Origin: Xestospongia bergquistia
Lineage: Eukaryota > Porifera > Demospongiae > Haplosclerida > Petrosiidae
Length of the DNA stretch: 64,000 bases
Direction: 5' to 3'
Assembly (NCBI GenBank): GCA_963965975.1
Contig: OZ014416.1
Span: 8,060,001 to 8,124,000 of the forward strand
The position numbers and the translations under genes are program-made. Within the stretch, counting starts at the first letter, position 1. Every line of letters starts with the position of its first letter. The notes below the pieces were generated by a model, which did no database searches, had not been told where the DNA came from, and was given only the letters and a program-made list of their open reading frames with translations. Below are positions 1-13,295 of the stretch, piece by piece.

Positions 1-2019
1 TTATTTTAGAATAAATGTACTAATAATTGTAGTACTTGGACTAATAATATCCATAGAAGGTAAGAAATTAATGCATTAATAAAAGAATGGATTAATTAAT
101 GGATAGGAGGACAGAAGAATAAATGAATCAATAAACAACCAATCAATAGATGGATGGATCACAGGTCGTCACAATGTACTTTAGTGACAAATGTTTTTTG
201 TTTTCCGTTCTCAGGAGATACTAAACATCTTAAAATACAAGGTGGTGTGGGGAGGGATGTTTCATTTACTTGCAGCAGTAATGATTGTACGTGGGAGTAC
301 AGCGTTCACTCTGGTGGTAGTTATAGCAATCCATCAAATAAGGCTGGTGTCTCTGTACTTGGAGGGTATCTTGAAATTAATAATGTAGTTGCAGATCATG
401 AGGGAATATATCGTTGTGTATACAATGGAGGACAAGATTTATTTAATTTGACTGTTGTGGGTAAGTAAGACTTCACAAGAGTCTTTACCATACATATTAT
501 ATTTATATTATATTATATTTATATATTGTATATATTATATTCATATATTTTGGTCTTATTTTACAGCTGTTCCAACTTTTATTGGTTGTACTCCACAGTC
601 ACATTGTAATCCTGGTACAACACTACATTTCTCAGAAGGTCTGGATATTACTCTAAACATCTCTATAAAATATGTCAATGGTGGAGCTCGTGGAGAGAAA
701 CAAGGCATTAAATTCATGAGATTTAAAGAGTCTTCTTCAACTACTAATCTTTTATCTTGTTCTCAAAGTGGTCTATGTATGACTGATCCAGCTCGAATTG
801 GTTCATCGTATACTTGTAACTCATGGAATTTGACTTTTAATATCAATGATGTTACATTAAATGATACCAATCTATATTACGCAGAAGCTGATCTAATTGA
901 TACCACTGATGAAAACTCAATATCAACTATTACTTCAGCTGTGACTATCACTATTACATCTACTGAAGGTACCTGAATATAATAATTAACACATCGTTAT
1001 ATTATACATGTAATCTATTTATCTTTTAATGTCTCTTTCTATTATTGTATAGGACATTTCTATACCTCGATTGTTTCCACATCTCTATCCATGGTTACTA
1101 TGGTAACGAGCACACCCTTATTGTCAAGCACTATAAAAGAGACACAGACAACAAGTGATACTCTATTGACCTCGCTTGAGACTTCCAGGCCTATAATTAG
1201 TACCACTATACCTGTCGTTATAACCACTATGCCTGTTATCAGACCTTCTATTGTCTCCTCAATTGTATATACCACTATATCTAATAATTCTCCTTCTCCT
1301 GTTCTTCTCTCTTCTTCTAGTACATCAGAGTATGCAATAGAAACAAATGGTATTTCAGGTATGACTAAAATGGATTAATCATTAAGGGTTTTTTTGGTAT
1401 GTAGTGTGGGTTTTACTAGAGTGGACTTTGAGAATGTTTAAGATACAGGAATTGTGACTAAATCAATGATGTAATCTTTAATGAGGTTACTGATTCCCTA
1501 ATGTTTTCGCTCTCCATTGATTACTCAAGATAATTCAGTTGTGTGTAGTTCTGTAGGAGGAATTGGTTGGAGAGAGAGGGAAATTATTACATGATAACTA
1601 CATGTAATCTCTTGCATGAGTACTTGTGAAATATTTTATAATTTGTTTGAATTTGTACTAGACATAATCCCATATGAATTTCATACCCACATATTATGTT
1701 CTTACATGTTGTCTGTTTTAATGTTTAGCTGTTTTCCCTTTGGACAATGCTCTTTTAAATAATTCATAATTTTTCATTTGTTTTAGATTCTCAGCCATCA
1801 GGTGTCAAAGACTCTCCTGCAACTTATGTTACTGTTGTAGTTGGTATATTGTTGTTTATCATCATAACTGTTGTTATAACAATTCTTGTTGTTGTGAGTA
1901 TTTTAAAAGTGAAAAAAAAGGATATTGTTGAGCGTGGAATTGGTTACGAAAATCCATTATACTTAATTTCAGGATTGAAATTACCGGAAAATCTTAACTC
2001 ACCAATTATATCTGTTTAA
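1..2019 (+). CDS. Ig-like receptor 1, type I membrane protein (5' end outside window)
   Basis: Five exons are seen: <1-59, 215-460, 567-968, 1053-1358 and 1787-2019. All junctions are phase 1 with GT-AG ends. The first exon gives a hydrophobic stretch that ends a signal peptide. Exon 2 is an Ig-like domain with a strand-B Cys (FTC), a Trp (CTWEY) and the strand-F motif DHEGIYRC. Exon 3 is a longer second Ig-like domain with several N-x-S/T sites. Exon 4 is a Ser/Thr-rich stalk. Exon 5 carries one transmembrane helix (about 1829-1905), a basic stop-transfer KVKKK and a tail with NPLY, an NPxY-type PTB or endocytosis motif. It is a tandem paralogue of the gene at 3863-6546. I expect a cell-surface adhesion or recognition receptor; the ligand is unknown. 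The start codon lies left of the window. Confidence 0.85.
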
Positions 2020-3862
2020 ATGTATTGTTTTTCTTTTTTAATGTTCTAGTATTTTTTCACAAACATATATGCACAAAAGTAATATTGAACTATTTGTTAT
2101 AATGTTTGTTAATGTTTGTTAATGTTGTTTTAATTTTGTTTACTACAAATAATAGTCATATTTTTTTATCTAGTAAATTTTTATACATATTTTAATAACA
2201 CAAGGAAAGTTATAACACACACATGTGACTGACAAAGAAGTGAATGTACCATAACATTGCCATATCAGTTATTAAAGCATCACGAAGATGTGGCTGCTGA
2301 GTTCCAGTTCTTTTATAGTGTAATATAGTGTTTGGTAAATACATCCTTTAGAATTAGGATGGTTTCTAACTAAATATGTCATTTTATAACAATAAAACCC
2401 ATTAAAAAATGTCTCTGTAACTGGCACACTTACTTTAAGATGGTTTCTATTATTAAGAAAGTGACATAATTTATTAATAATTTCCATGTAAGCCTTTTAT
2501 TACCAATTATAGTCATTATGAAGTTGCTTGATGATCTCAAAAGTATAGGTGTATTTGGTGTAACGTCAGTATATTATATCATTGGATATGAGATATGTGT
2601 CTATGCCTTATAAGGTATTATCTAATTATTAGTACAATACTATATCACTCTTAATTAGTGTAAACTACTATTGTCTTATGTAAACCAAAAAAATTCAGAC
2701 ATTTCCTTTTTTCTTGTAATTTATTAGCACATGTACATGTACAGAGAGAGGTGGTACCAATGACACAATGGCCTGACCATATATGTACATATTTGGACAT
2801 GTGTGGTTTTGGATACAGCCTAACATAGAATAACTCCCATTATATAGACACCATATTTGTTGTATAACAGAATAACCTGATTATGTTAGACATTGTTTAT
2901 GCTATGTAACTTCTAATCTGAGGTCAAATCAGTGGTCATGTTTACATAATTTTGTGGTTAATCAAAGGGTTGGGCTATAAATAGTGTGGAGACTTTCAAC
3001 AAAGTTATAAGGAACTTTTTACTTATTATATAATATAGTATAGTATGTCTTTACTTTACTTTTTGCGAAACAAAATGTGTGAGAGAGGACTCAAGCAATG
3101 ACTAATAAATCAGGGCAAGCATAGTCGTGTTGTTATAACAACTGATGTTGCAGGAAATACTTTTAACATCTTTTGTATTGTCAGTGTTTTGCTGATAGAT
3201 ATCTTTTGTGCGTCTGTGAACAATGCTAGGTTTATGACTACAAGCTGAAAATTTACAGTCACTACTTCATCATTGAGGTTTGTAATGACTAGTACTCAAA
3301 TGGTGTCATACTAAATCAATGGACTTGTTTTGACTGCAGAAAATGACTGTTTTCAAATACCTGAGGTTCAAGTGTACACAGCATCTGTCAAACTTGAAAG
3401 AGCTGGAAAAGAATACTGATCATATATTACATATATAATATACCTTTTGATCAGATAGAGATTGTGGTTTTGTAGACAGATGTTTGACATTGTCATGAAA
3501 GTACTAACATAAAATTAAAAAACGAGCACTGTCATATCAGATCTAGAACTAAACTCAATAGTGTTAAAACAACTTACTGTTCATAGTTTTGAGAGATAAT
3601 AACTGACTTCTACCACACAGTTATGACACAGGAAGTAGTACATTATTGAACCATGTGACTGTTGCTTTTTAATAAAAGAGCAAAAAATTATTATTATTAA
3701 AATTTCTAGAGTATAGTTTGTTAGCAGAAATCAAGTGTACTATCAAGAGCTACAGGTAATGATAATATTTTTATTAAAGTTTAATAAATAGATATAGTAG
3801 CTATATAGTCATTATATCAATATTGTAGTCATAATTGTAATGATTGTCTTCAGTTTTAGAGA
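2020..3862. other. intergenic region between the two Ig-like receptor genes
   Basis: AT-rich sequence with no open frame that looks coding on either strand. It should contain the 3' UTR of the first receptor and the promoter of the second, but no promoter motif could be assigned. Confidence 0.6.
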
Positions 3863-5976
3863 ATGGAGTACTTTTCAAAACTACAAAATGGACATAAACT
3901 ATTATATGAATATTTCATTATCAGAGAAGTTGTACTAATACTATTACTGATGTTGTTATCACCTTCTGAACGTAAGAATGAGTGAATTGAGAGTGAATGA
4001 ATAGAGATCAATAAACTTTAATAAATAAATGAAAAGATTACTCAACTTTTTATCTACAGAAGCTATTCAACATCGTAGAATACAAGGTGGTGTGGGAAGA
4101 GATACTACATTTTATTGTAATAGTGGTCAATGTACTTGGTATTATGGTGGTCCTAGTGGTAGTGCCTCCATTAATCCTGGAACTCTTTCTGGTGTCTCTT
4201 ATGTCTATGATACTCTCGCAATTGAGGATGTAGTAGCAGATCATGAAGGAGTATATCGTTGTGAATACAATGGAGGACAAGATATATTTAATTTGACTGT
4301 TGTGGGTAAGTAATAAACAATACTTGTAGATACTTAATGTGTTATAAAACTAGAAATATATATTATTTCCTTTTTACAGCTGTTCCAACTTTTGTTGGTT
4401 GTACTCCACAATCACATTGTAATCCTGATACAACACTACATTTCTCAGAAGATTTAGATATTACTCTAAACATCTCAATACAATATGTCAATGGTGGAGC
4501 TCGTGGAGAGAAACAAGGCATTAAATACATGAGATTTAAAAATTCATCTAATGATGATAGCTTAATACGTTGCGATCAAAGCTCATGTACTGGTAATTCT
4601 AGAGTTGGTTCATCATATTCTCAAGATTCTTGGAACTTAACTTTCAATGTCAGTAATGTTACTGTCTATGATACTGGTAAATATTATGCTGAAGCTGATC
4701 TCATTGATCCCAATGATCCAATCACACTTTCTGTAATCACTTCAACTCTTACAATTAATGTTACTTCAACAATAGGTAGGTATTTAAAGTTAATAATAAG
4801 TACATTATCTTATACTGATATATATGGTCAGTAGCAATTTGATTAGATGATGTTATCAAGATCCTTTTTAGAGTAGACAGCATGACGCTATTCCATTAAC
4901 TAAAGACATTATATATCATTAAGAGGAAATAAGATTATGTTATTTGGCTCATTAGTAATTATCCCAATTTTGTTTTAGTTGTAATCACACAATAACATCC
5001 TTTATTAATATAAATTATAGTCTAATTAGTAAAATTCCTTGTAATTCTCATGTACTTTCATTGCAGCACCTTCATCAACGTCTATGGTATTTGTCATGAT
5101 GACTAGTCCACTTTCATCATCACCAAATATCTTTACTACACAAACTACAAGTACTAGTTCAGTTATTTTAAACTCAATTAAAGAAAACACAATGTCTACA
5201 TCAGTTGATAAGATCAAAGTAACTACTTTTAACTCTGTACGAGAGATCACAAGGGCTACATCAGTTATCTCAAGTTCAGTTGAAATGATCTCTACATCCT
5301 TTCCAGTCTCTAGTTTGTTTTCTATTACCTCTCCCTCACCAACTCTTTCCCTGAAATCCTCTTCACTGCCATCATCTTGTCCTAATACTTCAAGTAAAAT
5401 AGTTATTAATAATGTACATTTTTTAATAACTATTATTAACTAACCACATACCTATTAGACAATACTCTATTGTTAATTTAATTAACTAGACTGTATGTTA
5501 ACACAGGATGTGTCAATTATATTGGTATGAATAAATTCCCCTAATTTTTGTTTCTCTCCTATTACGTATATACCATTGACAATTTGTAAACATTAAAACC
5601 ACACCCATATAAATATCACAAGCATATTAGTAGATTATACAGTTGATATAATACGTGATCCTTCCCTTAGAGTCTTGCCAATATACCCACATGTTACTAC
5701 TCACATGTTACCAAGGATGTATCTAATTGCACACAAGATACATATACTTTGAGTGGAGCCATATATCATAGAATAAAACAAAATGATTGTAAATTGTGGT
5801 CATAATAAATAATACTTACTTTTTATACCATAATTTGTTCTTTATTACTCTATTAAATTAATATATATTATATATAATATATAAAATATCAAAAACATAT
5901 AGTACATTATATAGTGGGAGACCATTTTCCTACCTTCAACTCCTACCAATGTATATATATACCATGTTCCCACTTT

Positions 5977-6009
<33 letters not shown>

Positions 6010-6546
6010 CACACATTATAACATGTATTTAATTCCATAAAACAGTATGTACATGTTTCCTCCTTCACTGAAACTATTGTTTGTTAGGAGTGTATGACCA
6101 AAGTACATTATATAGGGGGAGACTATGTTGCTATCTTCAACTCCTACCAATATACACCCACACATTATAACATGTATTTAATTCAATAAAACAGTATGTA
6201 CATGTACATGTGTAGAATGTATGATTGTATTTTGTCACAATATCAAACTTTATGTTGTAATCCTATTTTTTTAGGTTCTACTAGTCAAGTCATTACAACT
6301 TATAGAATTGTTATAGTAATAATGGCAGTAGTGATAATTGTTTTGTTGATGATCATCATTTTCATGTCTGGTTTAAATGTTATCAAATGTCTGACTAACA
6401 AAGTGTCAAAAGAGACACAAATGATGTATGAAGAAGAATCTATTACTGGTTTTCCACAAGCTAGTAACCCTTCTTACAAAAGAGGTGGACCATCTATTGT
6501 ATCTGATCCATATATAACCACTAAGAAAGGTGATGTCAATAAGTGA
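3863..6546 (+). CDS. Ig-like receptor 2, complete type I membrane protein
   Basis: Five exons: 3863-3971, 4060-4305, 4380-4775, 5067-5393 and 6275-6546, all joined in phase 1. The ATG at 3863 opens an exon ending in the hydrophobic signal-peptide core VVLILLLMLLS. Exon 2 is an Ig-like domain (FYC, CTWYY, DHEGVYRC). Exon 3 is a second Ig-like domain, beginning AVPTFVGCTPQSHCNP as in the neighbour. Exon 4 is a Ser/Thr-rich stalk likely to carry O-glycans. Exon 5 has a transmembrane helix (about 6305-6370) and a longer tail with NPSY, again an NPxY motif, plus a further Tyr (DPYITT). Exon order and phases match the upstream gene, so this is a tandem duplicate; the ectodomains stayed similar while stalk and tail diverged. 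The family is not recognised beyond the Ig fold. Confidence 0.88.
5899..6210. repeat. direct repeat pair with (AT)n tract in intron 4 of Ig-like receptor 2
   Basis: Two similar segments, about 5903-6055 and 6103-6205, share the phrases TTCAACTCCTACCAAT and CACACATTATAACATG in the same order. An uninterrupted (AT)n run lies at about 5978-6006. Confidence 0.6.
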
Positions 6547-8646
6547 CTGGACTTAATAGTAACTGTAAACATGTATTGTTGTTGTTATCTAAACATACTG
6601 TATTTTATTAATATTTACAGACAATTTTGTTTATTTATCAACTCCTTATTTATTAATTCAAATAATCATGTCATTGATTTTATAATTATTTATATAATTA
6701 TCTTATTGAAATAATAAATACAATCATTTTATTGTCACCTTGTAATGTCATTCTCATTAGATCCTTAAAAACTAATTTTAAGCATGACATGACTCCTTAA
6801 ATAAAATCAATATAGCAAGATAATAGTAAAGTTAGATACTATAATAGGCAAATTTAACACGTATGTAGGAACATATATCATGTAGTATCATGTACATTGG
6901 TATGGTCCATGTCTTGATGTATGTCATTGTATCAATGTCATGTGACTAGTATCACATTCGCTGTCACAGTTACATGTTACCCTATCAAGGGATATGCCCT
7001 CTTCCATATTTGATTCTAAACATTCAAGGAATGTCAACAATAAATGCGAGGAGTAAATATAACAATAAAGATATTTATGATATACTAACACACCAGTCAC
7101 ATGAGTGTGGGTAGTACAGTGACAAAGTATGCTCAGTTATTATAACATATTCATTAAATTTAATAGACAGTTAACTTTAATGCTGAAAGAACCTTGTTTG
7201 TGTCTATTAACTTCTAACAATGACAGAGCAAGTTAAATTAAGTGTTTGTTAGTCCCTTTTGTAATGGGAAATTTTGAATCGTTCACTTTGTAATTAATGG
7301 TAACTAATGGCAACTAATGAAGCTTGTACTATGACGTCTCCATTAATTAAAGGATATACCCTTTTTTATTGGGAAATTTTGAATCGTTCACTTTGTAATT
7401 AATGGTAACTAATGGCAACTAATGAAGCTTGTACTATGACGTCTCCATTAATTAAAGGATATACCCTTTTTTATTGGGAAATTTTGAATCGTTCACTTTG
7501 TAATTAATGGTAACTAATGGCAACTAATGAAGCTTGTACTATGACGTCTCCATTAATTAAAGGATATACCCTTTTCCGTAGTTTGTTTTCAAAAAATTTA
7601 AGAAATGTCAAAAATAAAGTGAGAAGTAAATATAATAATAAAAATATTTAAGATTATTTAAGACATCAGTCATGTGTGTGGGTAATACCATGACAAAGCA
7701 TGCTCAGTTATTATTGTAATTCATTGGCTTAAATAGACAATTAATTTAAATGCTGAAAGAAACTTGTTTCTGCCTGTTGACTTCTAACAATGACAGAGCA
7801 AGTTGAATTAAGTTTTAGTAGATCCCCTTTTTAATAAGTAATTGTTAACAGCTTGTTTAGTAATGATAACTGATAAAGTTTGTATTATATCATTCCAATC
7901 ATGAGAAGACACTTTGTATTCTAATAAAATTGCAATAATGCTACGTGTAGCAATGAACAAGCAGATAATATTACAAAGAATGTCATAATGAAGGTCATAC
8001 TACTTGTTATATGGCGTAATACAGGAACTATTATATGAACCATTCCTTCATTAGTCACATGTTTGTCTATAGTGAAACAGCAAAGTCTGTCTATTGATGA
8101 ATCTAGAATGTTCTAACTATGACTCAGTAAGTTGAATTAATTGGTTGTAGGGACTTTTCTTAGTAGTTAATTATAACATTGTAACTCTATTATTGTACTA
8201 ATTAAGGGTAATTAATGATAACTAATGTCATATCTTTCCCTTCAAAAGATACTTTGTAGTATAATAATAATATTAATAATATCAATTAATAATTAGTACA
8301 TATTATTGCAAAAAATGTCATTGCAATTTATACAGAATGAACAAAAAATGAGTAATAAAATATAACAATGGATTTCCCTCATATCCATTTTTAGCTCTGA
8401 TTTCATATTATCATACTCATAGTTCAGATGATCTTATATCACATGTACAAACAAATTATTATAATTATAATTATAATAACTTCCTTTATCAGTTATTATT
8501 ACTATATATATATTAACACAATAGAACAATATGTGTCAAATGATATAATACATGTAAACCTGAACATAACAGTACATGAATAATTATTGTAATGATAAAC
8601 TCAATTATATCAATATAATAGGGTCACTTTATGTTCTACCCACATC
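6547..8646. other. intergenic region with a diverged repeat cluster
   Basis: No coding exon is supported. About 6990-8250 holds three diverged copies of a unit of several hundred bases, recognised by phrases such as CATGCTCAGTTATTAT and AATGACAGAGCAAGTT near 7125-7235 and 7697-7805, with a weaker third copy near 8050-8250. The 105-bp tandem array sits inside the first unit. The flanking genes converge here: the Ig-like receptor on + and the LITAF gene on -. Confidence 0.6.
7266..7580. repeat. 105-bp tandem repeat, 3 copies
   Basis: Copies begin at 7266, 7371 and 7476 with GGGAAATTTTGAATCG and are almost identical to one another. The exact 105-bp spacing indicates recent tandem duplication. 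No open reading frame runs through the array. Confidence 0.9.
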
Positions 8647-11600
8647 TCATCCTATGGTCCTCTTGTATAAACCTAGTTCAGTACGACAATCTGGACAAAC
8701 ATGTTTGACGTCTTTACACATGTTCAAACAAAATGGTATCAAAAAACAACCTCTAAATGTAGGAAAAAAAGAGATAACACTTTAATAATCAGAAATGACT
8801 TGAAATTATATTCAGAGTTAAATATGTCTTCATAATTGATATATTTAATCTTATAAAATTACTAAGTGTTAAAAGAATGGGTAATTAACATTGTTAAGTT
8901 AGCATATTATAGATAATACCTTTAATGGACATATATTAAATCACTTGAGGTTAGTTGTTATAGCATCAATTTAATTTTAGTAAAATTTAAACCTTACATT
9001 CATAACGATACAGACAGTTTATAGGATCATTATAAATAGAACAAAAGATATTTAAATATTAAATACACTAGTTCTAAGAAAAATCATATTACATTACATA
9101 ATGTGAACTTTCTTTAAAAAGAACTTTAAATTGCTGACAATGTATTTATCATTATTTTAGTAGCAAGAGAAAATTATTAAAATAATAACTAAATTTGGTA
9201 ATTTTATACTTTGTGTTTTATAAAAAATTACAAAGACTTGTAGACATAACACAATGTAATTCATTCCCAAAATTCTGTAACATTGTGATACACATCTATT
9301 GCTTCAATTTCACTATTTATTTAAATTAACACTATACGCACATGTATTAAACGAACTTACAGCCAACATCCAAGTAGTAGAAGTATTCCAGATATCAGCC
9401 ATGTTATAAATCCAGCTTTATATTGTATGTGTGTGAGAACCGTTTTTTGACATGTAGGACAGTTAGCATAGACTGGAAATTGATCAAAATCATCTAACTA
9501 AATGGATGAATGATACAATAAAATGGATAGATAGTTGGAAAATGGACAGGATAACACAAAAATGAATGGATACATAGTAGCATTAGAGCAGCTGTGATAA
9601 TGTGAAATATATACATAAAGTCTTTTATGGAGATTTTGTAACTAAAGAATCAGTCCTTAGTACTGAAACTATCCTTAATATAGAGGTGTCCTTAATATAG
9701 AGGTTATATAATACACTAAAGTATTAGTATGGGACTAGAACAAGTGTCCTTAATATAGAGGTTGTATAATACACTAAAGTATTAGTACGGGACTAGAACA
9801 AGTGTCCTCAATATAGAGGTTGTATAATATACTAAAGTATTAGTATGGGACTAGAACAAGTGTCCTCAATATAGAGGTTATATAATACACTAAAGTATTA
9901 GTATGGGACTAGAACAAGTGTCCTTAATATAGAGGTTGTATAATACACTAAAGTATTAGTATGGGACTAGAACAAGTGTCCTCAATATAGAGGTTGTATA
10001 ATATACTAAAGTATTAGTATGGGACTAGAACAAGTGTCCTCAATATAGAGGTTATATAATACACTAAAGTATTAGTATGGGACTAGAACAAGTGTCCTTA
10101 ATATAGAGGTTGTATAATACACTAAAGTATTAGTACGGGACTAGAACAAGTGTCCTCAATATAGAGGTTATATAATACACTAAGGTATTAGTATGGGACT
10201 AGAACAAGTGTCCACAATATAGAGGTTGTATAATACATTAAAGTATTAGTATGGGACTAGAACAAGTGTCCTTAATATAGAGGTTGTATAATATACTAAA
10301 GTATTAGTATGGGACTAGAACAAGTGTCCTCAATATAGAGGTTATATAATACACTAAAGTATTAGTATGGGACTAGAACAAGTGTCCTTAATATAGAGGT
10401 TGTATAATACACTAAAGTATTAGTACGGGACTAGAACAAGTGTCCTCAATATAGAGGTTGTATAATATACTAAAGTATTAGTATGGGACTAGAACAAGTG
10501 TCCTCAATATAGAGGTTGTATAATATACTAAAGTATTAGTATGGGACTAGAACAAGTGTCCTCAATATAGAGGTTATATAATACACTAAAGTATTAGTAT
10601 GGGACTAGAACAAGTGTCCTTAATATAGAGGTTGTATAATACACTAAAGTATTAGTACGGGACTAGAACAAGTGTCCTCAATATAGAGGTTGTATAATAC
10701 ACTAAAGTATTAGTACGGGACTAGAACAAGTGTCCTCAATATAGAGGTTATATAATACACTAAGGTATTAGTATGGGACTAGAACAAGTGTCCACAATAT
10801 AGAGTATGTTCTATGTGAGAATTATTATTGTATTATTGAAATGTACATGTGAAATAATTTAATGAACACACAAGGTTAGAGTGTATCATAACTTACTGTC
10901 AAAATACTACTAGGTCTTTCAGATTTGTAACTCTCAGAGGATGATGAGTCCAATGTTCCATAGGCATGACTCTATTGGATAAGAAAACACAAAAATGTTT
11001 GTGGTACATGGAATGTTAATAAAGTATGAAAGGTTGGAAATGAGGTATGACATGAATGATATTTTAACAGTGGCTTACTGTTCTAGCTTCTCTGGCTAAT
11101 TCCATTGAATCTGTAGACAATTAAATGATATTATTATATTTGTTAAGTAAACTATATTTAATGTGAGTGTATATATTTTTGGCTGTAAAACAACGTGAAG
11201 GTGCCAAAGATAATAATCTACATATTAAGGATATAGATGTTCCAGGAAGTGATAATAAAAATATGGAAATTATATCATATCATAAGGACTTATAATGATG
11301 TCAGGTTTGTTAAAGTATTCTCCCTTTTCAGAGCTAAATATCGTAGATGCTTATCTCAATACTCAAGGGAGATTTTTAAAATAATGAGATACCTTTAAAT
11401 TAAGGTCATTTACAAGTCAGCGTCAAAATATTAAAATTCCTGATCTCTAAAATATAATAGCTAATGACGTTGAAGGATATTATTATATAGTCATTTAAAT
11501 CTTAAGAGTATTATAATATAATAATAATATAAATGTAGTCATTACAATTGATCTACATGTAATAAATATATCATGTATATGTAAGTATACATCTACTGAT

Positions 11601-11992
11601 ATTAATGCACATATCAATGTGTTTAGTGAAGAACTATATAACATTTAGTATAACAGATTGAATTATAATAATGATCTTTATATTACTAAGGGCATTACAC
11701 TGTCAGGGGTGGAGAAACCTCAAATGAGCTGCCCAGGCCATTGCAAACGAAGTGCAGCAATTCATGATCATTGAATTCAAGAATTTAATTACTATAGTTA
11801 AAAGAAAAAATAGTTGTCCTCAAATTATTCCCCAGGCCATGCATGGCCTGAAGGCCTGGGTGGAATCTCCAGGCCTGACTGTTAACTTAACACTATTAAT
11901 CCTTCTATATGCATAGTGTATTTATTCTGAAGAATATGTTACTCACCAACTAATGAGCCTACAAGACGAGTGCTCTCTTCTGAATGACTCAT
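8647..11992 (-). CDS. LITAF-domain (SIMPLE-like) membrane-associated protein, 131 aa
   Basis: Five exons on the minus strand: 11947-11992 (ATG at 11992), 11079-11110, 10897-10971, 9361-9497 and 8647-8752. Phases agree and the sum is 396 nt. Residues 1-51 form a Ser-rich N-terminus. The LITAF domain spans about residues 58-127, with a first knuckle C64PTC67, a hydrophobic in-plane membrane segment (WLISGILLLLGCW, then CFLIPFC), and a second knuckle H114VCPDC119. In this family the two CxxC halves bind one zinc and the hydrophobic part dips into late endosomal or lysosomal membranes. No PPxY motif is visible in the short N-terminus, unlike human LITAF. It lies downstream of, and in the same orientation as, the methylthioribose kinase gene, 348 bp away. 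Confidence 0.92.
9688..10808. repeat. 58-bp minisatellite, about 19 copies, in intron 3 of the LITAF gene
   Basis: The unit contains AATATAGAGGTT, CACTAAAGTATTAGTA and TGGGACTAGAACAAGTGTCC. Copies differ at a few positions (CTCAAT/CTTAAT, GTAC/GTAT, CACT/TACT), and these variants recur in blocks, suggesting higher-order duplication. Many copies contain CCTC-AATATA-GAGG, a short inverted repeat. The spacing is contiguous, with no unique spacers. Confidence 0.93.
11700..11885. repeat. GC-richer palindromic patch, possible mobile-element remnant
   Basis: This intron 1 stretch is clearly more GC-rich than its surroundings. It contains the perfect palindrome AGGCCATGCATGGCCT (about 11834-11849) flanked by CCC and GGCCTGGG, so a longer imperfect hairpin is possible. 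It is unlike the surrounding AT-rich intron. No protein or terminal repeats with a target-site duplication could be defined. Confidence 0.4.
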
Positions 11993-12340
11993 GGTATCGC
12001 TATTAATAGAAGTATTGTGAAGTTGAGACATCAACCACAGCAGCCAAGGAAATACCACCTCAGATTTAAGGAGGGGCTGTTTATTAAATTATGATAATAA
12101 TTGCTGTTTTTATTGGCAGGTTTATCACTACCAGTAGATAGTACATTATTATAATACATTCTTATAGACATGTTTTACTTAGATAACTTTAAAATTTGAC
12201 ACACACATATATATATATATGTATATATTTGTAGTTACTAACTAATATAGTATACAGTTAAACTTCTATATAATCATTTTCTTTACTTAGTTTGTAAAAG
12301 AACATTCATAAAAATCGTAAAATATGTCTAAAATAATTTC
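11993..12340. other. short intergenic region, LITAF promoter side
   Basis: 348 bp between the LITAF start codon and the stop codon of the methylthioribose kinase gene, both on the minus strand. It includes an (AT)n run near 12203-12230. Nothing coding is seen. Confidence 0.6.
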
Positions 12341-13255
12341 TTATAATCTTCTCTTCTTCAGTATAGTTGTAATGACATTTGTCATATCTTTGTCTGATTT
12401 TAATGAGTCAAGGAACAGAAATTCTCTTCCAAGTTGTAGAGACATTAGCTCTCCTTCTGGTATAGAGCTTAAGTCTTCAACGTGAGCTGCACCAATAACT
12501 CTAATTATAGGTAAATGAAAGAAATAATATCAAAATTAAAACTCTATACATGTACAATTCATGTAACAATGTGTAATTTTATTTATAAGCATGTGAATTG
12601 TAGTATTATATGCAGTAAAAATGAGTTGGTTGCTATATTTCATTTACTTACCTTCTTATAAGTTCACAACCAATAAAACCATAGGTCATTGTATTAAAGT
12701 CATCAGTACCACAGATTAAATTAGACGTTTCTGCATTATAGTAACTTTTGATAGCTTCTGTAAGACTTGTCCAAAGTATTTCAACTATTGACAGATTTTT
12801 AAGATGATGATGTCGTATAATAGCAAAAATAATGTTAGCAAGGAACATGCCAAAATCAAATGAAGCTGGTCCCATAAATACAAATTCAATATCAAACATC
12901 TAGAAGAAAGAAGACATTCATTCTGTCAATCTCTCTGAATCAACTTGTCTGTCCATCTGCTCTAGTATCTATCCATTCATTCATCCATACCTTTGCATCA
13001 CTCTCCTTATTCATGACAGAGCCAGTATGTAGATCACCATGACAAAGACATTGATGATATTCTAAAAATATTTTTCTCATTTTAGCTGCTCTTTGACATG
13101 CCTCCTTATCAGCTCTTAATTTGGTAACTTCTTCATTAAGAAGTGGGTGATGTTTGTTAGTTTCATCGTCATTGAGATAAGGTTTTGTAAAGATGTATTG
13201 ATCAGTGATGGACACCATGGCTGTATTTCTGAAAGGGCAATGCAACAATGCAACA

Positions 13256-13295
<40 letters not shown>

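Noticed and set aside
1060-1275. Minus-strand open frame opposite the Ser/Thr-rich stalk
   Set aside because: It is a shadow of the receptor stalk exon; low-complexity coding sequence often leaves the other strand open.
8576-8785. Plus-strand open frame of 69 codons
   Set aside because: It overlaps the last LITAF exon, whose minus-strand translation has the zinc-knuckle motif and fits splice sites.
9688-10808. Regular repeat array considered as CRISPR
   Set aside because: The units are contiguous without unique spacers, and the context is an animal intron. It is a minisatellite.
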